This document shows positions 1 to 9,870 of a stretch of DNA of 59,309 nt, in pieces (position 1 is the first letter of the stretch; each line of letters starts with the position of its first letter). The stretch comes from Sphingomonadales bacterium (GTDB taxonomy: Bacteria > Pseudomonadota > Alphaproteobacteria > Sphingomonadales > Kordiimonadaceae). Position numbers and translations under genes: made by a program. The notes under the pieces were generated by a model that made no database searches, was not told the origin of the DNA, and saw only the letters and a list, made by a program, of their open reading frames with translations. Where the stretch lies: assembly GCA_011088215.1 (NCBI GenBank), contig JAALKD010000015.1:1-59309 (forward strand), read 5' to 3'.

Positions 1-16
1 TGTGCTCTTCCGATCT
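1..16. other. Residual Illumina adapter at contig end
   Basis: The first 16 bases, TGTGCTCTTCCGATCT, are identical to the 3' end of the Illumina TruSeq multiplexing (read 2) adapter. They are therefore most likely not genomic. The reading frame of the flanking gene happens to stay open through them, so they would add about five false residues to a translated product. Confidence 0.93.
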
Positions 17-1976
17 CTTTCTGCGATTTCGGATCAAATTTATGGATATCAAGTGTCGGCGGACCATTTTGGCCGGATTTTGCTTCAGCAGCGTAAAACT
101 CACCGGGTGCACCCGCATACAAAGCGGCCCAAGTGGTGTTAGCTGCAGGCATAGCAACGATCCGGCTCAGGATACCATCAAGGTCAATCTTCAACGCCTT
201 TTCAGGCTCTTCAGACTTACCTTCTTTCTTATCTTCCGCTGCGTCATCGCCCTCGGCTGCTTCAGCATCGGGCGCTGGCTCGTCGTCTGTTTTCTTTCCG
301 GCAGGTTTTTTGGCAGTGGGCTCATCATCGCTGATAGGCGCTAGCGGTGAGGCTGTGTCCTTGGACAGAACAGCAGCATAAATGGTTCGCGTGGTGGTGC
401 GTCCCATACCAGACATATCGGCAAAACTGATCTGCTCACCAACATTGGTACTAGCAGCGAAATAGAGGTATTTGCCATTTTTATCAAATATGGGATAACG
501 GGCGTCACTCATGCCGTCCGTTATCTGATGAATTTCGCCGCTTTCCAGCGAGTAGACAAAAATCGCGCGCAACAAGTTGGGCAATTGTCTAGCGTAAGCC
601 ACCCAGTCACTTTCCGGCGACCAGCTGGCCACCAAGACATCACCGGTTGTTACTATGTTCTTGTCGATACGTACCGGCTCGGCAACGCTATCCTCTGAAA
701 CATCGACATACCACATCACGTTGCCGTGGTCGCGGAAGGCAATCTTCTTGCTATCAGGGGACCAAACCGGTTGTCGGTAAAACATCGGCGGCAGCTTGAT
801 CACACGTTCAGCTTCAACCGCCTTTTGGTCTCGGATATGTAGGGCATACTCGCCTGTGGCTTCGGAAAAATAGGCTATTGACTGGCCGTCCGGCGACCAA
901 GCCGGGTCACGCTCCATTGCGCCGACTGTTTCAGTGATGTTGCGGACATCGCCCTTTTTGGCGGGTACCGTTAAAATTTCGCCGCGAGCCTCGAACACCG
1001 CGCGTTTACCACTGGGTGAGATTGCCGCGCCTGCGATCCGGTCACCAACCTTTTTATAATAAGGCCGCACCGATCCCACATCGGCGTTCAGCGTAATTTC
1101 CACCTTGCTAGCAGTCTCTGCATTCGTATCGAAAATATGGATAGTGCCAAATTCTTCATAAACGATGGCACCGTCTGGCCCGGCGCTGGCCCACTTTATG
1201 TCCATGCCTTCATGGTCAAATGCGCGGCGCACCCGTTTACGATTAGTGTCGTATGAATACAGACGAAAGTTACCAATTTTGCTATCGCGGTCGGAGATGA
1301 AGTAAACCTTGTCGCCGATCCACATTGGGTTTTTGTCGGTGGCACCAGCGTCTGGCACTTTAATGATGCTGGAATCAGACAGGTCTGCGATCCAAATTTT
1401 GTCCTGCTGGCCGCCCCGGTAACGCTTCCACGCCAACTGCCACTGGGTTAATGGTTCGTAAGCAATGTAATCGCTGTCAGGCGAGTATGAGCCACGCTCT
1501 GCCATCGGTAGCGGCAACTGCTCAGGCAGCGCACTACCGCTCAGGTCGACAGTGAAAAGCCGGACAAAATTGACATAGCTGTTACGAGGCGAACTGAGCA
1601 GTACACGGGCACCATCATTGGTCCATCCCCGAACCACATCTGCACCTGGGTGGTAGGTTAAGCGCTTGGGTGTGCCACCGTTGATATCGATGACATAGGC
1701 GTCTATGTTGCCGTCATACTCTCCGGTAAAGGCAACTTTGCTACCATCCGGTGAAAAATAAGGCGTACTTTCATTTCCGATACCGGTTGTAAGCCGTTCA
1801 GCCTCGCCGCCACTGCGATCAACGCGCCACAAATCACCAGCGTAAGAAAACACCACATGGGCATTACTGAGTGTTGGCTCCCGAAACAGCGAATTATCCT
1901 GCGCCGTAGCACCACCAACTGTCATCACCGACAAACCAAGCGCGCCAACCAAAAATTTGAAAATTATGTGTTTCAT
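17..1976 (-). CDS. Tricorn-like protease, TolB/PD40 beta-propeller part, 3' end missing
   Basis: A reading frame runs leftward from the ATG at 1976 and is still open at the contig end, giving about 653 residues. A GGGAGG ribosome binding site lies four bases upstream of the ATG. The protein starts with a signal peptide (KHIIFKFLVGALGLSVM...ATAQD), so it is exported. It then shows repeated blades of the type 'TPYFSPDGSKVAFTGE' and 'RDPAWSPDGQSIAYFSE', typical of TolB/PD40 propellers. A charged low-complexity stretch rich in D, E, K and A (about residues 545-600) is followed by KIDLDGI, a join seen in bacterial tricorn homologues before the PDZ and S41 serine peptidase domains. Those catalytic domains would lie beyond the contig end, so proteolytic activity is inferred from the family. 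It is the last gene of the leftward set and may finish peptides released by the upstream hydrolases. A non-catalytic TolB-only protein is less likely given the length. Confidence 0.82.
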
Positions 1977-2143
1977 AAAGCCTCCCAAAGCGTCCCAGCC
2001 AATTTTGAAAAACCGTATGGCATATGGCAAACAGGCGCAACCGATATGCAGCAAACTAAACTTTAGATGACAGATCGTTGGCGCTGGAACCAACTCATGG
2101 CAGGTGTCGCCCAAATTTATTTAACTGACACGGAATAATTCAG

Positions 2144-3610
2144 TTAATTCCGCCGCACAAAAGGCAACTCGCTCAACGAAACCTTAGTCACTTTCCCATC
2201 ACTGTCCAGGCTAATGCCCAATATACTGGTAGTGGGAAGATGGCTGTTTTTCGGGTCAACTAGCAGAAAACTATTGTCGGGTTGACGCACCAATTCAGTT
2301 TGCCCCACGCCGAGAGTGGCGATTAGTTTTCCGTCGATTTCCCCGATGATGAGCGGATAGCTGCCTTCCAGATCATAGGTGCCAACAAGCGCAGTATTTG
2401 CGACATCAGGGTGTTCCGGCTTATCTACTTTTTCTGGCTCGGCTTCCGGATGATAGACGGCGTATAATTTTTCAGACCAATCAGTGCCAGTGTTTCCGAG
2501 TAACAAGTCAAACACCTTATACATCAATGCATGCCGGTATTCGATATGGTCGCTATTGATAAACACATAAACGCCGAGTTTTTGTTCGGGTATCAGACCA
2601 ATGATGGCAGACATACCGTTAATGCTGCCGGTGTGCATCGCCACTTTCTGGCCCATGTAATCATGGACAAACCACGCCAGGCCATACGCATAATAGTCAT
2701 GAGTATAGCTGGCTGCAGCGGGATATATACTTGCTGGATTTAGCAGCATTTGCGGCGACATCATTTCGCGTAAGTTTGCTTCCGAAACCAATTGTTTGCC
2801 CTGCCATTTACCGCCTGCTGTAAGGAAAGTCATCCATTTCGCCATGTCGTTGGGCGTCGAATTCAACATGCTCGCAGATTGGCTATATTCGATGTAAGGA
2901 TAGGTAATGAGGTAATCGGTACCGTCCATGTACTGATGCGCTTCCGCCCGGTTTTTAGCATTGGCAACCTCTGAATCCAGTAGCAAGCTGTTGCTCATAC
3001 CAAGCGGAGCAAGAATGCGTTCACGAACGAATTCGTGAAAAGGTTTACCCGTTATCCGCTCTATAACCCGACCAGAGAGCGCGAAGGTCGTGTTGTTATA
3101 ATCCCACTTCCTGCGAAAACTGGATTGCTGACTGTTCACATCCAACATCGCCCAGGCACTGTCCAGGTTTTTGCTTGTAAACATATTGACATTGCTCAGA
3201 AATGACACGCCGCTGTTGTGGCTAAAAGCATCCCTCAGCGTGAGGTTATTTTGTACAAATTTGTCTTTCATCCGAAATTCAGGGATATGTTTAATGATGG
3301 GATCGTCCCATGATAAAAGTCCCTCATCCACCAGCATGGCAACAGCCATGGAGGCAAATGCTTTTGTTGTGGAGCCTGCCTGAAAAACCGTGTCCGCGTT
3401 AACTGGTTCATTCGTCTCAATTGATTTAATTCCGTAGCCCTTTGCGAGAACTGTCTCACCGTCTTTCACAATTGCCAGACCAAGACCCGGAGCTCGCCAC
3501 TTCTTCATGTCGGCAATAACCACCGCGTCAAAATCATCTGGTATTGACTGGGCGTTGATCGGCAAAACCAGCACAACAAATGCCAAAAACAACTGAGCAA
3601 GATATTTCAT
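2144..3610 (-). CDS. Exported serine hydrolase, beta-lactamase/penicillin-binding class C family
   Basis: This 488-residue protein has a signal peptide (about residues 1-20, ending INAQS) and is expected in the periplasm. The catalytic SxxK motif is S80-T-T-K83, the YxN-type motif is Y171-N-N173, and an HTG stands in for the third (KTG/HxG) motif. This identifies the PF00144 family, which includes class C beta-lactamases, D-aminopeptidases, D,D-carboxypeptidases and esterases. The last 100 or so residues form a beta-rich tail (around GTYDLEGSYPL) like the C-terminal domains of D-aminopeptidase relatives. It lies 33 bases downstream of the dipeptidase gene, so co-transcription is likely. Context favours a peptidase for D-amino-acid peptides over antibiotic resistance, but the substrate cannot be read from sequence. 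Confidence 0.85.
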   Translation of the reverse strand: MKYLAQLFLAFVVLVLPINAQSIPDDFDAVVIADMKKWRAPGLGLAIVKDGETVLAKGYGIKSIETNEPVNADTVFQAGSTTKAFASMAVAMLVDEGLLSWDDPIIKHIPEFRMKDKFVQNNLTLRDAFSHNSGVSFLSNVNMFTSKNLDSAWAMLDVNSQQSSFRRKWDYNNTTFALSGRVIERITGKPFHEFVRERILAPLGMSNSLLLDSEVANAKNRAEAHQYMDGTDYLITYPYIEYSQSASMLNSTPNDMAKWMTFLTAGGKWQGKQLVSEANLREMMSPQMLLNPASIYPAAASYTHDYYAYGLAWFVHDYMGQKVAMHTGSINGMSAIIGLIPEQKLGVYVFINSDHIEYRHALMYKVFDLLLGNTGTDWSEKLYAVYHPEAEPEKVDKPEHPDVANTALVGTYDLEGSYPLIIGEIDGKLIATLGVGQTELVRQPDNSFLLVDPKNSHLPTTSILGISLDSDGKVTKVSLSELPFVRRN

Positions 3611-3642
3611 AGTCTCATCTTTCTATTCAATGTCGACGTCGG

Positions 3643-4800
3643 TCAGGCGGTCCAGATATCGCCGAGAACACGCCTGAAGTTATCGCCAAGCACCATGCGA
3701 ATATGCGTATCGGTATAACCACGGCCAATAAGACCATCGGCCAGGTCAAACACTCGTTTTGGATGGTTGAAATCGTCAGCGTCGATTTTATCGCGGAATT
3801 TGTAGCTCTCACTATAGCCCGATTTCAGTGCGCTATAGGCTGGCTCCGGAATGTCATCATATCCGTCCAGATCCATGTCGGAACCGATGCCCACATGTTC
3901 AATACCCACCATTTTGGCTATGTAATCGACATGGTCTATAACCTGAGCGATGCCTGTTGGCTCTTTGTCGCTAACAAACTGGCGTACACCGGTAATACCC
4001 ATAACGCTGCCTGCTTTACCCATTGAAACGATTGCTTCATCGGGCTTACAACGCACATGCCCGCCAGCCAGTTTGCGCACATTTGAGTGAGTGATCAGCA
4101 CAGGATTTTTAGACACCTCAAACGCATCAAGCGTTGTGCGGTCACCGCAGTGCGACACATCTACCGCCATGCCCACTTCATTCATGCGTTCAATAATGCT
4201 GACACCGAAACTACTAAGGCCGCCGTCGCTACGGTCTGTTGAGCCTGTCCCGATCAGGTTCCGGCTGTTATAGGTAAGTTGGCTGATCCGCTGCCCCAGA
4301 TGATAATATTGGTTAACATCATCCGGCGTGCGGAAATGATCCGCGTTTTGTATGCCAACAATGTAGCCAACCCGTTCGCCTTTTTTCAGCGTGTCCAAAT
4401 CGTCCATTGAATCAATGCGGCGTAACTGGTCAGGGTGTTCACTTGCAGTTGCATTCAGGCGCGCAATAAAAGTCGCCGCATCATCGGCGCCCACCCCCAT
4501 CGCCGGATGGAATACATCTATACCGCTTGAGAGAACCCGTTTCAGCTGTTCCTCAGGGATTGCAAAACCGTCCTGTTTTTTTGGATTTTCACTGAAAGCA
4601 GCCAACATTAGCGGACCCATGGAAAAGGGCAGCGACAACATATCAAAAACCTGGGTGCTGTTTACCAGATCAACCGCTCGGGTGCTGTAGGTCTTTTCAT
4701 CTGATGCAAAAACTTTAATGGCACCAAAGTTTATCATCGGTAGTGCGACTGTTGCGGCAACGCCGCCGCGCAGGAACCGCCTACGTGTCTGGGATGTCAT
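3643..4800 (-). CDS. Tat-exported membrane dipeptidase (M19 family) with altered metal site
   Basis: The protein (385 residues from this start) is an M19 renal-dipeptidase-like amidohydrolase. M19 enzymes hydrolyse dipeptides and often accept a D residue at the second position. The ATG at 4800 is preferred because GGAGG at 4810-4814 is well spaced from it; the ATG at 4806 sits almost against that site. The N-terminus carries a twin-arginine signal, TRRRFLRGG, so the folded protein is exported. Conserved elements seen are VSHCG and ITHSNVR (metal histidines) and GIGSDMD (catalytic Asp). The usual N-terminal HxD is replaced by VFDMLSLPF, and the bridging Glu position reads GIQNADHF, so the binuclear site is incomplete. 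It sits between serine hydrolase genes on the same strand. It may be a variant subfamily with one metal or a different activity. Confidence 0.85.
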   Translation of the reverse strand: MTSQTRRRFLRGGVAATVALPMINFGAIKVFASDEKTYSTRAVDLVNSTQVFDMLSLPFSMGPLMLAAFSENPKKQDGFAIPEEQLKRVLSSGIDVFHPAMGVGADDAATFIARLNATASEHPDQLRRIDSMDDLDTLKKGERVGYIVGIQNADHFRTPDDVNQYYHLGQRISQLTYNSRNLIGTGSTDRSDGGLSSFGVSIIERMNEVGMAVDVSHCGDRTTLDAFEVSKNPVLITHSNVRKLAGGHVRCKPDEAIVSMGKAGSVMGITGVRQFVSDKEPTGIAQVIDHVDYIAKMVGIEHVGIGSDMDLDGYDDIPEPAYSALKSGYSESYKFRDKIDADDFNHPKRVFDLADGLIGRGYTDTHIRMVLGDNFRRVLGDIWTA

Positions 4801-4876
4801 AGCCATTCTCCTCCAAATTTCTGAATAGGATGAACTCGGCAACAGGGAATCTCTAGGTCGCCAATCTGTTCAGTTG

Positions 4877-6799
4877 TCATGTGTAATAATTGAAGCCCAA
4901 GAAGTTCCAATAGTAGTAGAACCACACAAAAAACAGGCCCGCCGCACTAACAATGCTATAACGAATGCGTGCCCCTACGCCTGCAAGCAGGCCATCACGC
5001 CATATCTGAACAGCCATATAAAGATGATATCCGGTTGCTATCAGGCCCAGGAGCGGCAGTATCAACCCTATTTTAAATAGGGTTGGTATTTCATACATCA
5101 GTGGTTGGATGCCGCCGCTGACGGTTATGCCCAACACTATCAAAAACAGCACGTTGATTAAGGCAACAGCAATCGAAGCGCGCTGTGCATTTTTCTCAGT
5201 CCCAGCGAGCTCGCGGAATGAACGCCACTGATAACCTAGCCTCAAAAACACACCCACAAACACCAAAATAGACAAGCCGATCATAGTGCTTATGAAGGAC
5301 ATGGTTTCATAAAATGGTGCGCGGAAATACTGGTTCACTCCCAAACCGTCCTGCGCCATACCTGTTATGTTACCGTTTTCATCTTGCTGAAACGCGATCT
5401 GATCATAACTGTCAACGTCTCTGAACAGGTTTTTACCAACTTCCACATAACGTGTGGCACCGATCATCAATGTATTGTCCGGCATCGGCACAACATCTAG
5501 GCCACCCAGAGCCCTCATAATAGCCTCTACTCCATTAAAACTGCTGCGCCACGCGTGAAATTTCCCTGCATATTTCCCGGCCCGGTCGCCAAAGTCGGCT
5601 GGTGGGTTAATTGCTGGAACTTCTCGAGGAAAAAATTCATCATAAAAGGCCGAGACAAACGCCAAATATGTTGCGCCCCCACCGGGACCGCTGAAGGAAG
5701 AATACAGCATGAAGTCTTCACTTCGCGACAATCCAAAATGAGAGAGGAACACCGTTGTGCCGCCATCATGACCGAAATTGTCAAACCCATCTGGGCCGAA
5801 CCGACGCTTGATAAACCCTAACCCCATGCCGCGAATACGCTCGTCGTGCGCAAAGCCCTCGTCTGTCATTTGTTGTAAAGTTTCGGCTTTTAAAATCTGG
5901 CCACCGGCATATTCACCGCCGCCCAGGATTGCTCGTGCAAAAATGATCATATCGGTCGCTGTTGTCGCCAATGCGCCAGCCGGGCCGAAGTTGGAGATAA
6001 TCTCGTAGTTCATCTCAACATATTTGTCAGCCTGATACCGGTATGCCTTCGCCATATTGGCATCCAGTTCTGGCGGCAGCGGCTCAACGAAACTTGAACT
6101 GGTCATCCCCAAAACATCAAAAATGTTTTTCTGCACATATTGGTTGAATTCGACGCCAGATACATTGGAGACCATTAAGCCCGCCAGAGCGGTTGCCCAG
6201 TTCGAATAGGCTGTGTGAACACCAGGAGGGTTGACCCTCTCAGGCTGGTATTTGGCTAGAGCTTCGGCCAACGGAATAATCCGGTCCGGGTTGTCAATAA
6301 TCAGATACCCAATACCGCCGTCTTCAAAACCGGCAGTGTGGGTCATAATATCCCGCAAAGTCACCGGTTGGCCGGGCCAAGTATCTTCAACTTTAAAAGT
6401 TCGCAAATATTGGTTTACGTCAGCGTCCAGGTCCATTTTGCCCTGCTCGACCAGCTGCATCACCGATACCCAAGTAAAAAGCTTCGAGATGGAGCCCGGG
6501 CGAAACAGGCTGGTTGCCGGATCAACAGGAATACGTTTTTCAACGTCGATAAATCCGTACCCTTTGGAGAAAATTACTTTGCCGCCTTTCATCACCGCAA
6601 CCACACCTGAAGGGCTGTGATGTTGCTTCATGTTAGGTTTAACAACACCATCGACAAAGGCTTCAACAACTGCTGGGTTTGTTACATCCGGCACGTCGTC
6701 AGCAAAACTAGGGGCTGCAGCAAGCAGCAAACTGACCGCGAAAGCTTGCACAAGCCTTGAAACCGAATAGTTTCTATAAAAATTTTTCACTTTATTCAC
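4877..6799 (-). CDS. Serine hydrolase (beta-lactamase class C family) with four C-terminal membrane helices
   Basis: This 640-residue protein has a signal peptide (about residues 12-33) and a PF00144 hydrolase domain with S103-I-S-K106 and Y198-S-N200. A beta-rich middle domain follows, and the last 150 residues hold four hydrophobic segments (starting about MSFISTMIGLSIL, AQRASIAVALINV, LFKIGLILPLLGL and YSIVSAAGLFFVW). The catalytic domain should therefore face the periplasm, tethered to the inner membrane. It is a close paralogue of the gene immediately upstream (6870-8804): the layout, the HTxGFEDGGxGYLI stretch and the final YxxYWN motif are shared, so the pair arose by tandem duplication. 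Likely roles are D-aminopeptidase or D,D-peptidase action on short peptides; an esterase cannot be excluded. Confidence 0.85.
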   Translation of the reverse strand: MNKVKNFYRNYSVSRLVQAFAVSLLLAAAPSFADDVPDVTNPAVVEAFVDGVVKPNMKQHHSPSGVVAVMKGGKVIFSKGYGFIDVEKRIPVDPATSLFRPGSISKLFTWVSVMQLVEQGKMDLDADVNQYLRTFKVEDTWPGQPVTLRDIMTHTAGFEDGGIGYLIIDNPDRIIPLAEALAKYQPERVNPPGVHTAYSNWATALAGLMVSNVSGVEFNQYVQKNIFDVLGMTSSSFVEPLPPELDANMAKAYRYQADKYVEMNYEIISNFGPAGALATTATDMIIFARAILGGGEYAGGQILKAETLQQMTDEGFAHDERIRGMGLGFIKRRFGPDGFDNFGHDGGTTVFLSHFGLSRSEDFMLYSSFSGPGGGATYLAFVSAFYDEFFPREVPAINPPADFGDRAGKYAGKFHAWRSSFNGVEAIMRALGGLDVVPMPDNTLMIGATRYVEVGKNLFRDVDSYDQIAFQQDENGNITGMAQDGLGVNQYFRAPFYETMSFISTMIGLSILVFVGVFLRLGYQWRSFRELAGTEKNAQRASIAVALINVLFLIVLGITVSGGIQPLMYEIPTLFKIGLILPLLGLIATGYHLYMAVQIWRDGLLAGVGARIRYSIVSAAGLFFVWFYYYWNFLGFNYYT

Positions 6800-6831
6800 T
6801 CCCTAAAGTCCAATCACCGCTGCAGCCATCT

Positions 6832-6860
6832 CCGTGCCCACGCTGTACGCGCAGGCACGG
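6832..6860 (-). repeat. Inverted repeat between the two paralogous hydrolase genes
   Basis: CCGTGCC at 6832-6838 pairs with GGCACGG at 6854-6860 across a 15-base loop. It lies in the 70-base gap between the tandem hydrolase genes. It has no T-run, so it may act as an mRNA-stabilising hairpin or a weak attenuator rather than an intrinsic terminator. Confidence 0.4.
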
Positions 6861-6869
6861 CAACAGGGC

Positions 6870-8804
6870 CTAGTGATACTGCCAACCAATCATGTTCCAA
6901 TAATTGTAGAAAATAGCCATGAACACCGCTGCAGCGGTTACCAGTGAATAGTGAATGCGTCGCCCAAGTCGCCAAAAGCCATCGCGCCAGGCTTTAACGG
7001 CAAAATACGCCGTACCAATTGTCGTCAGGACGATGACAATTGGCAGAATCAGGCTGAGCTTCAAAATGGTCGGGATTGTCTCGTAGATTTCCAACTGATA
7101 CGTCGCCATAATTCCGGCCAGTAAAATAACAAAAACAACATTCATCGCGCTGGTCGCCATCGACAGCCTTATGGCTGTTCGCTCGGGCGCCCGCATGGTT
7201 TTGTATTCTTTGCGGCGGTATAGCCAACCGGTCCACACAGTCAGGAACAAAAGCAGCGACACCAAAGGTAACAACATTTTAAAGAACGACGATTCGAAGG
7301 CTGGTTCACGGCTCAGACCCATGAATGGAAGACCATCAATATAGAGATCCCTGATGGCACCATTTTCGTCTTCACCGAATGCGATCTTCATCTTACCGTC
7401 AACCTGCCGGAACAGATTGTTGCCAATTTCAACAAATTGGCGCGGCTCAGCGAACCCCGAAAAAATCAGCGTATTTTCACCGGACAGAGCAACGCTCATT
7501 CCACCACCAGCAAGGCCCATGGCTTTTTCAAGCGTGCTAAAATTTCGACGCCAAAAGGTGTAGGTGCCTGCATATTTCCCCGCGCGCTCGTTAAAGTCTG
7601 CCGGAGGAGTAATTTCTTCCATAGCTTTCGGATAATACTGATCATAAAAAGTATTGATAAACTCAGTGCGGCCTTTTGTTCCGGTCATGGTCTGATAGGA
7701 AACAAAAATGCCGAGACCTTCATCCTTATCAATCATCATATCTGTATGGAATTGGAAGGTATCCCCGCCGTGACCGATAAGCCGGTGGCCATTCACATAA
7801 GTCTCGTAAAACCCGTGTGCCATACCACCAAGGCGATCATCGGGCTGAAACAAAACCGAGTGCATTAGTTTCGCTGTTTCCGGCATCAAAATCTGGGTGT
7901 TACCGAGTGTACCGTTGTTCAAATGAGCCATCATAAATTGCGCCATATCGATCGATGTAGCCGCAACCGAACCGGCAGGCCTTACACCCCCCAAAATCTC
8001 GTAAGGCTGCTTGACGTAAACGCCTGCTTCGCGCTTATAACCAACGGTCATATCAGCAATAATGTTGTCAGGTAACGGTTCGCGGAAGGATGTATGGTCC
8101 ATACCCAACGGCATGATAATATTTTGCTCTATATATTCGTCAAACGGCACACCAGACACATTTTCAACAATCAACCCGGCCAGTGCGGTTGCATAATTGG
8201 AGTAAGAACCATAAGCGCCAGGTTTGTTTACCCGCGCAGGGATATGTTCCGCCAAAAAATCCCGAATACTGGATGCTTTGTCGGGGTCGTAATTAATCAG
8301 GTAGCCAAGGCCGCCGTCTTCAAAGCCAGGAGTATGGGTCAAAACATGTTTCAGCGTAATAGGTTCGTCAAACGTGTCTGGAATTTGAAATGTTTTCAGA
8401 TACTCGTTGATATCAGTGTCCAGATCCAGATTGCCGCGTTCCAGTTGCTGCATCACCGCAGTCCATGTAAAAAGCTTTGACGTGGAGCCAATCCGGAACA
8501 TGGATTTTTCAGCCGTCACCGGAATATTGTTCTTACGGTCCTGAACGCCGTAACCTTTGGCAAAAATAATTTCGCCATCTTTAACCACGGAAACTGTCAT
8601 TGCCGAGATATCAAGCAGCTTGAACTGCGTCTCCATCATTCCGTCAATGAAAGTGTCTAGATTTGGGTAAGGCTCTGCCACCGTCACAACGGCATCTTCT
8701 ACTGCCGCATCTGCCGTCGGGGCTTCATCCTGTGCTGTTGCCAGCGGCGCGAACCACGTAGCAAATACGGCTATTATAGATAGTTGTTTCATTATCCGTT
8801 TCAT
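6870..8804 (-). CDS. Serine hydrolase (beta-lactamase class C family) with four C-terminal membrane helices, paralogue
   Basis: This 644-residue protein has a signal peptide (about residues 1-24, ending ATAQD), an acidic linker, and a PF00144 domain with S107-T-S-K110 and a YSN motif (YGSYSNYATAL). As in the neighbouring copy at 4877-6799, the C-terminal part has four predicted membrane helices (from about MLLPLVSLLLFL, AMNVVFVILLAGI, LSLILPIVIVL and YSLVTAAAVFMAI), placing the active site in the periplasm. It lies 45 bases downstream of dgcA. The two copies differ at many positions outside the motifs, so the duplication is not recent and may separate substrate preferences. Context suggests D-residue-containing peptides as substrates; this is inference. 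Confidence 0.85.
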   Translation of the reverse strand: MKRIMKQLSIIAVFATWFAPLATAQDEAPTADAAVEDAVVTVAEPYPNLDTFIDGMMETQFKLLDISAMTVSVVKDGEIIFAKGYGVQDRKNNIPVTAEKSMFRIGSTSKLFTWTAVMQQLERGNLDLDTDINEYLKTFQIPDTFDEPITLKHVLTHTPGFEDGGLGYLINYDPDKASSIRDFLAEHIPARVNKPGAYGSYSNYATALAGLIVENVSGVPFDEYIEQNIIMPLGMDHTSFREPLPDNIIADMTVGYKREAGVYVKQPYEILGGVRPAGSVAATSIDMAQFMMAHLNNGTLGNTQILMPETAKLMHSVLFQPDDRLGGMAHGFYETYVNGHRLIGHGGDTFQFHTDMMIDKDEGLGIFVSYQTMTGTKGRTEFINTFYDQYYPKAMEEITPPADFNERAGKYAGTYTFWRRNFSTLEKAMGLAGGGMSVALSGENTLIFSGFAEPRQFVEIGNNLFRQVDGKMKIAFGEDENGAIRDLYIDGLPFMGLSREPAFESSFFKMLLPLVSLLLFLTVWTGWLYRRKEYKTMRAPERTAIRLSMATSAMNVVFVILLAGIMATYQLEIYETIPTILKLSLILPIVIVLTTIGTAYFAVKAWRDGFWRLGRRIHYSLVTAAAVFMAIFYNYWNMIGWQYH

Positions 8805-8848
8805 TTTACCCTCGCTCCCTCAATTTATTTTCACAGCCACTCGCTGAT

Positions 8849-9844
8849 TTATCCCCACAACGCCCGGGTCGGTTGACTAACCAGCCCCCCGCTTTTGTAA
8901 TTCAACCCATTTTCAATATCGTGCTTCAGCAAAATCGGCCCATCAATGTCGACGAACTGACAATGCTGTCCAATCACATAGGCAGGTGCCATAGACAACG
9001 AAGATCCGGTCATGTTGCCGACCATCAAGCCTTTGCCGTCCCCCTGTGCGCTCTTCACCAATTGCAGGCCTTCAGTTAAGCCCCCGCATTTATCGAGCTT
9101 TATGTTGATAACGTCATAGCGCGCAGCCGCAATTTTATACTCTGACAGATCAATGCAGGATTCGTCGGCGCCGAGTGGCACCGTGGAACTATAGCCTTCA
9201 AGTTCATGATCATCGCCTCTCGGTAGGGGCTGTTCGATCATGGTCACACCAAGCCTTTTACAGGGCAGTGTGTATTCCTTAAGCTCGTCAAAACTCCAAC
9301 CCTGATTGACGTCAATGATAAGCGTGGCATCCGGACGTGCGCCGCGAATAGCCTCCAGCCGTGCGATGGGGTCATCACCACTCAACTTAATTTTTAAGTG
9401 CGGATAATCGCCGAAAGCTTTAGCTCCCTCCGCCATCACCTCAGGGCTTTCAATGCCGATTGTCGCAACTGTTGTCAGTTCGTGAGGAGTGATATTCAGG
9501 AAGTTCCAGATGGAACGTCCCGCCTGTTTGCAGGTCAAATCCCACAGCGCGCAGTCCAGTGCGTTTCGGGCACCACCAGGCGGCAATAATTGCTGAACAA
9601 GATCAAAGGTTAGGTCACCGGTCACCTGATCTGCGACAGCCTCCAATTGTGCGGCCATCGAGGCTGCGGTTTCGTCCTTGTAATACATGCCCACTGCTTC
9701 GCCGCGACCCTGCACACCGCCTTTCTCAAGAATGACGCGCACGGTTTCGGTAGTTGTGAAACTGAATCCTGTAATATTGAACGGCGCCGCAAGCGGAAAC
9801 ACATGGTGTTCAATTTTCATAAACGAGGTCATATCTATATCCAT
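8849..9844 (-). CDS. dgcA: Enolase-superfamily racemase/epimerase, DgcA type (N-acetyl-D-Glu racemase or dipeptide epimerase)
   Basis: This 331-residue cytosolic protein belongs to the muconate-lactonising subgroup of the enolase superfamily. The catalytic layout is complete: K151-I-K153 (acid/base pair), D178 and N180 in DVNQGW, E204 in IEQPL, D227-E-S in GADES, and K249/K252 in NIKLDKCGG. In family knowledge this signature covers L-Ala-D/L-Glu epimerases and the DgcA racemases that convert N-acetyl-D-Glu to N-acetyl-L-Glu after acetylation by DgcN. A DgcN homologue lies at 17795-18838, which favours the DgcA assignment, but dipeptide epimerisation of peptidoglycan-derived Ala-Glu remains a real alternative. 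ATG codons at 9832 and 9820 are other possible starts; no strong ribosome binding site decides between them. Confidence 0.8.
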   Translation of the reverse strand: MDIDMTSFMKIEHHVFPLAAPFNITGFSFTTTETVRVILEKGGVQGRGEAVGMYYKDETAASMAAQLEAVADQVTGDLTFDLVQQLLPPGGARNALDCALWDLTCKQAGRSIWNFLNITPHELTTVATIGIESPEVMAEGAKAFGDYPHLKIKLSGDDPIARLEAIRGARPDATLIIDVNQGWSFDELKEYTLPCKRLGVTMIEQPLPRGDDHELEGYSSTVPLGADESCIDLSEYKIAAARYDVINIKLDKCGGLTEGLQLVKSAQGDGKGLMVGNMTGSSLSMAPAYVIGQHCQFVDIDGPILLKHDIENGLNYKSGGLVSQPTRALWG

Positions 9845-9870
9845 TTTTCTTATGGGTTTAATAATGCACC

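Noticed and set aside
2144..8804. Antibiotic-resistance beta-lactamases
   Set aside because: The SxxK/YxN proteins have extra domains and membrane helices typical of D-aminopeptidase or esterase relatives and sit in a peptide catabolic cluster, not next to an AmpR-type regulator.
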